From NCBI GenBank assembly GCA_028023455.1, contig JAQFVV010006430.1, forward strand, positions 144,440 through 208,439: a DNA stretch of 64,000 nucleotides. The letters run 5' to 3'. Below the pieces are notes generated by a model. It was not told where the DNA came from. It made no database searches and saw only the letters and a program-made list of their open reading frames with translations. This stretch comes from Epiperipatus broadwayi. Lineage: Eukaryota; Onychophora; Udeonychophora; Euonychophora; Peripatidae. Shown here piece by piece: positions 56,145 through 64,000 of this stretch. Numbering within the stretch: the stretch's first letter is position 1; the number at the start of each line of letters is the position of its first letter. The position numbers and the translations under genes are program-made.

Positions 56145-58216
56145 TGTAACGATATATAAATATGTCGTTACATTAATCCAGAATAAAAACTTAAAAGTTC
56201 GCAAATAAAAGTAAAAAACTAAATGCTAAAATTAAAAATGTTTGTTATACGTATATACATTCGCACAGATGCTAAACTTTAAAAATATTTTTTTTTTCAT
56301 AAACAAAAAAAAAAAAGTATTTGAACGTATTTTTTTTAATAAAAAAATACAAGATTGAAATATAAAAATATTTTAATAAAAAAAATAACGTAAGTTAAAA
56401 TAAAAACAGGTATTAATTAATTCCTGTAATCTATAAATGGAAATGGTTGTTTATTAATTATCTAAAAGCTGTGTAATTAAAAAGTCAGATGAAAAGTTAG
56501 ATAAGAGAAGAAAGAAATTTTAGCTTGACCAATGGAAGCACTAAGCCTTGGCTCGGACCCTAACGAAAGTGATAGATTAGTGACGTTTTGTTCATTGAAT
56601 CCTTGTGGATAATATAAAAAGGGAAATACAGTTTTTTCTGACAGTTCCAGCGTTTTGTGTTTGAGAGATGTGGTATGACGCACATACCACACTCTCTATA
56701 AAAAAAAAAATGAAAAGACTGTGATACCTTGAACCAGCTATTGCCATCTCCAGAACATTACCTTCCAACGGAGGCGTCGCGGGAATTCCATAAGCTATAT
56801 GAAAGGAACAATTATTAAAATCAATTAAGAATTTTCGTCAAGTTTTACAAATTGATAAACAAGCCAACTTAAATGTTAAAACGGACTCTTATCTGACTTT
56901 TGTAAGTTTTTAAATCAAATTAATAATGTTTAATTTTATATGTTTTCCGATGGACAAACATCATTTCCATTTTTTTTTCTTATTGTAAAGATTATTTAAA
57001 TGTATGAAATTTAAGTTGTTTATAGACGCTTGCATGGATTCGTTTGCGGTTAATTATATTTTGGTTTTCATATTTGATCAAAATATATAGACATTCGATA
57101 AATAATGATACCTTACGGTGAGTATCTAAAATGTATTTATTCGGATGTCTTTTAAGTTATTGGTGACAACGCAAGTATCTTATGGTGAATACTATTGGGT
57201 TACTTATAAGTTTCCCTCTGCGATTGTCGGTATCAATAATTTTGTATTTTGATCGTTTATGTTTATTTTGAAATGTTTTTGACCGTGGAATCTATGTAAT
57301 CGATCTATACCCAACATTTTTAAACAAATCTGTGCGAACGTATTTCAATGTTAAATTTAAGTCGGGCGTGAATGGCTATATAGATTTGTAAAGTTATATT
57401 AGGGGAGGGTAATCTTGGGTTATTTGTGTCGTTGTTGAATTGGGTCAATGGATTGGATATATTTGTGTAATTAGTAGATGTAGTATGAGTTTCGCTACGT
57501 GCAGAATCGCTGAATACACCGCACCAACCCTTTGCCTATGGATGGGATTGTAAGTCGGCAAAAAGGATCGCGGTCCCTTCCTATGGAGTTTTTATTTTAT
57601 TGTTCTTCTTGCTATACAGACGTCATATTCCTGTATTGGACAAGAGTCAATGTTTTCTCTAACTATCCTGTTCAGATGTCCATTCCTGACAGTATAGTAT
57701 ATTTGTGCTGTTGTATTTTCATGCTACATTGAATACATAAATGTATCAGATGGATTGATGCCGGTTTGACTGCGAAATTTGTTGCCTAAGGTTAAATCAG
57801 GGAAGAATATTTTCTTTTCAAATGCAGATCTATGTAGTCTATTCATACTTGACCATCTAAATAAAATATTAAAACTCATTGAAATTTATGTAAATGTACA
57901 ATTAAAGAGTAATCTAAAAAAAATGTTAAACCTATTCCTCGAATTTAGAATGATTTTATATGTGCGTAAATAAATATTTTTATGTGTTAATTTCTGGCAG
58001 TGGCTTTTATTCTTTTATATTTAAGATATAAAATTTATATATTTTTATCTCTGCGTCTCCGCTGAGCTAGTGACTTGGGCTAACGATCGGAATATTTAAA
58101 TAAAGTGGAATCTTAACAGCGCGTATCTGCCTACTTTATAAATTTTTCTAGGCTCAAATGCCTAGATGGCGCCCTTGTAGTGCAGATTACGTAAGTCACC
58201 TTCTCCAATCGTTACA
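56145..58216. mobile_element. Right LTR (about 2.07 kb)
   Basis: It begins TGTAACGAT and ends CCAATCGTTACA, followed by (AT)n. It matches the left LTR except for small indels; its last 40 bases are shortened relative to the left LTR. The interior just before it has a purine-rich GAGGAAG but no strong polypurine tract. Confidence 0.85.
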
Positions 58217-59256
58217 ATATATATATATTGCAAAGGAAATAAGTAAATATACTGAAGATATATTTAAAAATACAAATAATATCTACTTAATTGTATACAG
58301 ACATGCACACACACTCTCATTTAAATGTAATACATATCATGCTGCATCTTCCAAGCACAATCAGATTATTAATATCTTAAGTAACTATTAATTTAATAAG
58401 TAATATTAGGGCCAAATATTTAATTTTCAATATTTTTTTCATGATTTGATTTGATTTTGGAAATTGTTTATCAAATTTTCTGTTTTTTTTTGTTTTTTTT
58501 TAAATCTTTTTTTAATTATTTAACATAGCATATATTTTATTTATTATCTTTTTTCAACAATATAATGCATAACTGTTGCCCATAATGCTCTCAATCTAAT
58601 TCTTGTCTATTTTCTGCTATCTTTTGTAATATTGCCAATTTGATTTCTTTTCAATTTATCTCTTATTTTTATCTTACGCTTACTTCATTACATATTTAAA
58701 AGAAACATTTTTTTAAAGATATAGTTTACGTTGGTTTAGTATATGACAGTTGGTATCTATAATACTTGATTAATTTCTTTACATATATTTAATATATAGG
58801 GTATATGAGTACAGACTTTCACATGACCCACCCTCTCCACACTATTTCATAACACTGATACACTTGAATACATATATGTTGAAAAGATAAATAATCACCA
58901 ATATTCATATTTCATGCTAAACCAGCAATCATCAGTTGGTCCAGATTACCATCTCCACACATATATGTTATAAGTGCTCAGATATATATTAAGATAGCCA
59001 AACCTCATACTTTAATGGACAGGCTTCAATCTACTCCACACTCCAACTCTATCTTTCTATCCAATTGAAAATCTGATGATGGAATGCTCAAAGACCACCC
59101 TGAGGCCAACATTCTTGTCACACCCATGTTGACCTAAGGTCAATCTGATCCCTCATGTACAGGACATAATCCATTTATATTTGTAGAGAAAAAGTGACTA
59201 AGCTCTCTTTAACCATAAAATAATTAAACAAATTTGTCACACTAAGTTATAAAATT
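58217..59256. other. Intergenic stretch, nothing recognised
   Basis: No gene. A less AT-rich part at 58950-59170 contains no long ORF and no repeat match within the window. Confidence 0.5.
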
Positions 59257-59269
59257 AAAGAATAGTGTG

Positions 59270-59362
59270 TCAAGCGTTGGTTGCTGAGTGGTTAGCACAA
59301 CTACCTTACAAGCAGTTGTTCCAGGGTTCGCTTCCCGACCAACGCTTTAACACATTAAAAAA
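59270..59362 (+). repeat. tRNA-derived SINE with 13-bp target duplication
   Basis: TCAAGCGTTGGTTGCTGAGT, TACCTTACAAGCAGTTGTTC and GGGTTCGCTTCCCGACCAAC, then TTTAACACATT and poly-A. Exact flanking copies AAAGAATAGTGTG lie at 59257-59269 and 59363-59375. Confidence 0.94.
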
Positions 59363-59714
59363 AAAGAATAGTGTGGTATATTTGTTTCATTATTTTTTAC
59401 CTAGATGGAACTTAGTCATCTCCACTCTATTTTTCATAGGTATTTAATATTGTGGAATCAATGATATAACATTCCTGAACAAAAGAGAAATAAATGTAAG
59501 CTAACTACCTAAATAATATATATATATATATACGTCTGTGTGTACATTATGTAAAAGCAGTAATAATATATTTCAAACAATTAAGGTAATATATTAATAA
59601 AGGAAATTGTATAAAAAGTAATAAAAAATTAAATTAATATTGTTAGCCAAAACAAAAGAGACGGTTTTGTAAAATTCACTATTGCTGTATTCAAATTCAT
59701 GAAGGTAAAATAAT

Positions 59715-59890
59715 TAAAAATAGGAGAAGTTAAATTAATGTATTAAATTGTATATATATATATACTTTATCTAATGGAAAAATAGATAAAGGCTGTATAT
59801 ACAATTTAATACATTAATTTAATAGATAAACGATATATATATATATATACAATTTAATACATTAATTTCACTTTTCCTATTTTTAATTTT
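59715..59890. repeat. Small inverted and direct repeat cluster
   Basis: AAATTAATGTATTAAATTGT at about 59731 pairs with ACAATTTAATACATTAATTT at about 59799, which is repeated directly near 59850. TA tracts lie between. It may be a rearranged small hairpin element. Confidence 0.75.
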
Positions 59891-59902
59891 ATTTTAATTT
59901 TT

Positions 59903-60370
59903 TTGTGTTTGAAAAGAAAGGTTTTTAATAAATGTGTTTTACCAGTTCTTACTTATGGATCTGAGATTTGGACACTTAATAGAAGAGCAATACAGAGACT
60001 TCAGACCATTCAAAGAAGTATAGAGAGATGCATTTTGGGAGTAACAAGAAGAGATCAAAAACGCAATATATGGGTAAGAGAATAAACAGGTGTTACTGAC
60101 CTCATTGAAAAAAATTAAAAGACTGGGAGTTTGGCTGGACATATTGCTAGAAGAGATGATAATAGATGGACAATTGAAATCTTAAACTGGATTCCAAGAG
60201 ATTGTAAAAGACTCAGAAAGAGACCACATGTGAGATGGATGGATTAAATAAGAAAGTGTGCAGCGGTGGTGTGGAGAACAGAAGCTAAAGATCAGAGAAG
60301 ATGGATTGAACTTGGAGAGACCTTCATCCTGCAGTGGATTGATAATGGTTGATGATGATGATGATGATAT
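59903..60370 (+). mobile_element. 5'-truncated RTE-like LINE copy with GATGAT tail
   Basis: It encodes CLKRKVFNKCVLPVLTYGSE, IWTLNRRAIQRLQTIQRS and GVTRRDQKRNIWVRE before an in-frame stop, then the usual GVTDLIEK and AGHIARRDDNRW segments in shifted frame. Ends in GATGATGATGATGATGAT. It retains less damage than the 6-kb copy. Confidence 0.86.
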
Positions 60371-60379
60371 CCTTTATAA

Positions 60380-62390
60380 ATTTGTACTAGAAAAAGGAAT
60401 AATGATGAATAGTTTCATGGCTCATGTACTTGTATTAGTATTTATACTATAGACTACAATGAGTCTAAGCCAAATCAAAAGAGGGATGGTGATATATAAT
60501 TAAGAATATAATAATTTATTGTTGGACATAGAATATATTTTACTATATTCAATGATAAAAATATTGTTATTACATAAATTTGTAATATAAACCCCAAGAA
60601 ATATTGAATTAGCCATTTTATAAAATGAATATTGAAAGAGGTATTGTCATTCTTTGTATGTAACATAGCTTTATTAAGCAACATATAGTAATACCTTTTA
60701 ATGTTTAATTGCCAAAAATATAAAATGTGTAAGAAAATTTTTGAAAGTAAGAATTTATTGCTGGCATTAATTTGTTTAATTAAGCATAGTGCACAAGTTA
60801 TTACGTAAATTTGTTATAATCTAATATATATGAATTTGAACAGATAAGAATTCCAATTGGGTAATTTTTTTGTGGCTGCCACATTTTATGAAAATTCTGA
60901 CAAATTGTTTTATAATATAAATACATTTCAGAAATAATTTTCTTTGACAGCTATCTTGAAGTATTGTATTCTATAGAAAGATTTATCTCTTTTTTTTAAA
61001 GCTGTTTTCTATGTTGTGTTTTAGGGACTGACATCTTTTACATCTCGATGAGGATTTATTATATAATCTAATATTGTAAATTTGTGTAAATCTTATGGTA
61101 TAAGAAGGATAACTGAAAGCTGTAAAATTTTAAATAGAAAACTTATAATAAACTTATTTGAATTAAAGGCAAAAGCAATAAATCCTTAAAAAGGATTGAG
61201 AACAACTTTTTGATGTATGACTATAGATAAGATAGTTGTGGTATAAAAGAAAGAGCAGATTATAAAAGGACTATGAGGTTAGTTTAATAAATTGTTAGTC
61301 ATTATTTATTAAGTTTAGAGATTCATTCTATATATAACCATCTCTTTGACTATATCAAAAGCAAATAGCAATGAAAATCAAGAAATTTATCAGTAAACTA
61401 ATCACAGAAAATACGAATCCAGCATTGAGCGACACTATTTTTTATGATACTTCAACAATAAACAAAAATATCTATAAATGTATTGATATCAAAATGGATT
61501 GCAGGAAAAAACTCTTATTTGAATTGTGAGCCATATTTAAAATATATTTGAAGTAAGTGAAGATGTGCTCAAATAGTGTAGTCAAAAGTTCAGTGTATGA
61601 CAAAATATTTGTCATAGTTTATGCTATATTAAATGAAATCTAACCTAAGCCTAGAAATTAGATAAACATATTAACAAGAAAAGATGATCAACCATTACAT
61701 ACTAATAGAAAGTGAATTATTAAATAAAAATAATAAGCAAACTACCTGGAAAGATCATCCATAATGAGCAACAACAAAATAATTAAAAAGTAAACTGTTA
61801 AAAATATTTTAAAATAAAATAAAAGTCCGAATCATATTTTGAATTATGAAATAATATTTTTAACATTAATGTATTAATTGTTGCTCACAGAAATGATTAA
61901 TTCATGTTACAATATATATCCTTACTAGCAGAAATCTTTCTTAATTTCTTGACAGTACAAATTTGAATCTAGAAAACTTTGTACCATTTTTACAAAAATA
62001 TTTTATTTCTAATTAAATTATCCAGATGGTCAGAACTCATTGAAGATAAAAAATTAAAAGGTTTAAAGATAATAATGAGAAAATACTCATTCTGTACAAT
62101 AAATAAAAATACTTCCTGCATTTATGTAACAATAAATTTTGTTTATGTCATAAAAATAAAAAGTACATTTTATGCTTAATCTGATTATACTTTAATTATT
62201 TATTTATTGTAAAATTATTAAATATTTGTTTTTAATAAGTAGATAACATTCACATTTATGTTCTATTTACATGTATTAGTTTTTTTGAAGACAATTGGTA
62301 AAATAAAAACATACTGATGGCAACAAAAAAAAACCTCAAGTCATATTTTTTTTATTGATTTTTTAAAAGACAAATCTATCAATTACAAAT
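60380..62390. other. AT-rich stretch, nothing recognised
   Basis: Several 60-69-codon ORFs are AT-driven, with no domain or splice support. Confidence 0.5.
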
Positions 62391-62398
62391 CACAAAAA

Positions 62399-62522
62399 GA
62401 ATAAGTATGCAGGGGTGAAGTGGTGAGAAGAAGCTAAAGATTGGAGAAGATGGATTGAACTTCAAGAGACCTTCATCCTGCAGTGGATTAATAATTGTTG
62501 TTGTTGATGATGATGATGAATA
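62399..62522 (+). mobile_element. RTE-like LINE 3' terminal fragment with GATGAT tail
   Basis: It carries AATAAGTATGCAGGGGTGAA, GAAGCTAAAGATTGGAGAAG and GAGACCTTCATCCTGCAGTG, then a GTTGTTGTTGATGATGATGATG tail of the family type. Only about 120 bases are left. Confidence 0.8.
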
Positions 62523-62967
62523 AATGAAAAATAAAATATTACATAATAAAAACTTCATTATTTCAAATAGAGTATTATCTTGTAATATTTTTTTAAACAG
62601 ATTTATTAAATTTAACAAGAAAGTTATGAAGATATTAAAATGTTTATTTTGCAAGCATGCTCATTCAAATCCTATTCTTTTAATTCTTAACTTTAAAATT
62701 CTTTGTTCTTTAATCAACTAAATTTGAGATTATTTAATTAAGATATTTTCTTATTATAATTAACTTTTAATAAACTCAGTAGTATTTTAAGCATTTAAAA
62801 ATTATAAAAGTTCTTCTAAATCAACTAATCAAACACATAAACATTTAATTGTTAATTATGCTTATCAGGAAATTAAACTATAATGTTTTTTTTAAATACT
62901 ATGCTACTATAAAACTTGACATTCAGCTTCAAGACAAAACTGAAGGTTATAGTATATATATATAATC

Positions 62968-63430
62968 TTATAACTGAATATTTATAAATACAGTAATTAG
63001 AAATATGTAAAGTATAACGTTAAAAATTTTATCCACTTAGCAGCGCTTTAGACTATCCTCATAGTCTTTGTCAACTAATACTTTGAAAGGCTAACTTTAC
63101 CACAATTCCATTATCTTAACGTTTGTTGCATGTCTGTTAATTAAATCTTGTTTGTATTTGTATATTAGCATAGCTTTCTTTATTTTCCTTTTGTTATTTT
63201 TTGTTGTTAAATAACAACAAAAGGAAAATAAAGGCTCTAATATACAAACTAAGACTTAATTAATAAACAGACAGCAAACATTAAGATCACGGAATTGTGG
63301 AAATGTTAGCCTTTCAAAGTGTTAGTTGACAAAGACTACATAGTCAAAAGCGCTCCTAAGGGAATAAAAATTTTAAAGTTATACTTTACATATATCTAAT
63401 TACTGTATTTATAAATATTCAATTATAAAG
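62968..63430. mobile_element. Large foldback element
   Basis: Arms of about 225-235 bases (62968-63200 and 63208-63430) are inverted copies, roughly nine in ten bases matching by eye. Matching ends are ATTTATAAATACAGTAATTA and its near-inverse. The centre has TTATTTTCCTTTTGTT facing AACAAAAGGAAAATAA. There is almost no spacer and no coding capacity. Confidence 0.9.
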
Positions 63431-63474
63431 TTATATATATTGATTTGAAGAAATACAGACATCGAATTATATTC

Positions 63475-63985
63475 ATCATCATCATCATTATCAACCATTA
63501 TCAATCCACTGCAGGATGAAGGTCTCTCCAAGTTTAATCCATCTTCTCCGATCTTTAGCTTCTCTTCTCCACATCACCCCTACACATTTTCTTATTTCAT
63601 CCATCCATCTTACATGTGGTCTCCTTCTGGGTCTTTTACAATCTCTTGGAATCCAGTTTAAAATTTCAATTGTCCATCTATTATCATCTCTTCTAGCAAT
63701 ATGTCCAGCCCAACTCCACTTCAATCTTTTAATTTTTTCAATGAGGTCAGTAACACCTGTTTGTTCTCTTACCCATACATTGCGTTTTCGATCTCTTCTT
63801 GTTACTCCCAACATACATCTCTCCATACTTCTTTGAGTGGTCTGAAGTCTCTGTATTGATCTTCTATTAAGTGTCCAAGTCTCAGATCCATAAGTAAGAA
63901 CTGGTAAAACACATTTGTTAAAAACCTTTCTTTTCAAACACATAGGCATATTTCCTTTTAATATCAAGTTATTTCTACCAAAAGC
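63475..63985 (-). mobile_element. Best-preserved RTE-like LINE 3' end, cut by adapter sequence
   Basis: On the minus strand, an open frame ending at TAA just above 63491 encodes FGRNNLILKGNMPMCLKRK, then VLPVLTYGSETWTLNRRSI, MLGVTRRDRKRNVWVRE, GVTDLIEKIKRLKWSWAGHI, NRWTIEILNWIPRDCKRPRR and GETFILQWIDNG. This is the C-terminal part of the endonuclease/reverse transcriptase downstream of the polymerase core. It has no stops, unlike the other copies, so it is the youngest here. The 3' tail is ATGATGATGATGA. The 5' part is missing only because true sequence stops at about 63985; the first residues of the longer frame come from adapter. Confidence 0.9.
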
Positions 63986-64000
63986 AGATCGGAAGAGCAC
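63986..64000. other. Illumina adapter remnant at the end of the sequence
   Basis: The final 15 bases are AGATCGGAAGAGCAC, identical to the start of the TruSeq read-1 adapter. In the related LINE copy at 6040-6055 the corresponding sequence continues with AGTGCTTTTGG, so the LINE homology stops precisely where the adapter begins. Confidence 0.93.

Larger units (their letters stand above)
53484..58216 (+). mobile_element. Non-autonomous LTR retrotransposon: long LTRs, tiny coding-free interior
   Basis: Two LTRs (53484-55594 and 56145-58216, period 2661) enclose only about 550 bases. The interior starts with AAC and then TGGCTACCCAACTTGGGCC (55598-55616), which resembles the TGG-initial primer-binding sites of Ty3-type elements, and shows no gag, protease, reverse transcriptase or integrase. 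TG...CA LTR ends with inverted terminal bases (TGTAACGAT and ATCGTTACA) and TA tracts on both outer sides fit an LTR insertion. It would depend on proteins from an autonomous relative. Orientation follows the primer-binding site. The near-identity of the LTRs implies a recent insertion. Confidence 0.82.

Noticed and set aside
63516-63836. 106-codon plus-strand ORF
   Set aside because: It is the antisense shadow of the open LINE frame on the minus strand.
1-64000. CRISPR array, operon or phage-like system
   Set aside because: No regularly spaced identical repeats, no ribosome-binding sites and spliced animal exons are present; the tandem arrays are degenerate minisatellites.

Overview
This is an AT-rich, intron-containing nuclear window from an invertebrate animal. 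The evidence is: split LDL-receptor class A and SRCR exons with GT/AG junctions, a thrombospondin/Ig/EGF membrane protein, long (TA)n, (CT)n and (CA)n tracts, and a dense mix of animal transposons (Merlin, hAT, Penelope-like, an RTE-like LINE, tRNA-derived SINEs, foldback MITEs, LTR elements). I cannot place it more precisely from sequence alone. There are no operons, rRNAs, CRISPR arrays or convincing functional tRNAs.

Host genes. (1) On the minus strand between 21132 and 14435, four exons join in frame and encode a short extracellular stretch, two LDLa modules and the start of an SRCR domain. Both ends of the gene lie beyond the exons I can see. Its introns hold several nested repeats. (2) On the plus strand at 32080-32997 an uninterrupted 305-codon ORF encodes signal peptide, TSP1, Ig, EGF, transmembrane segment and a 70-residue tail. 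(3) One orphan exon candidate lies near 50.73 kb. Everything else recognisable is mobile DNA or its debris.

Layout. 0.4-2.9 kb: Merlin/ISXO2-type transposon with three TGA interruptions in the transposase. 5.3-6.6 kb: SINE, then an RTE-like LINE 3' end. 8.6-9.2 kb: Penelope-like GIY-YIG remnant between inverted repeats. 9.4-13.7 kb: very AT-rich, possibly one long LTR-like unit. 13.7-14.2 kb: foldback element. 14.4-21.1 kb: the LDLa/SRCR gene with a hAT MITE (8-bp duplication), two SINEs, a MITE and a 2.76-kb terminal-inverted-repeat element filled with a higher-order minisatellite. 21.85-22.78 kb: small GIY-YIG element between inverted repeats that carry hammerhead-like motifs. 26.85-28.81 kb: nearly intact Penelope-like element (RT plus GIY-YIG). 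32-33 kb: TSP1/Ig/EGF gene. 36.1-38.7 kb: LTR-like unit. 39.1-41.7 kb: the longest, heavily decayed copy of the LINE. 41.7-44.7 kb: hAT debris split by later insertions. 52.1-53.2 kb: a second LINE type. 53.5-58.2 kb: LTR retrotransposon with about 2.1-kb LTRs and only about 550 bp inside. 59.3-64 kb: SINE, LINE tails and a large foldback.

The last 15 bases match the start of the Illumina TruSeq adapter and interrupt a LINE copy exactly there, so the right edge of the window is an assembly artefact. The most unusual biology is the set of three Penelope-like remnants all flanked by inverted rather than direct repeats, the coding-free long-LTR element, the minisatellite-bearing transposon and the very short tRNA-only SINE family.
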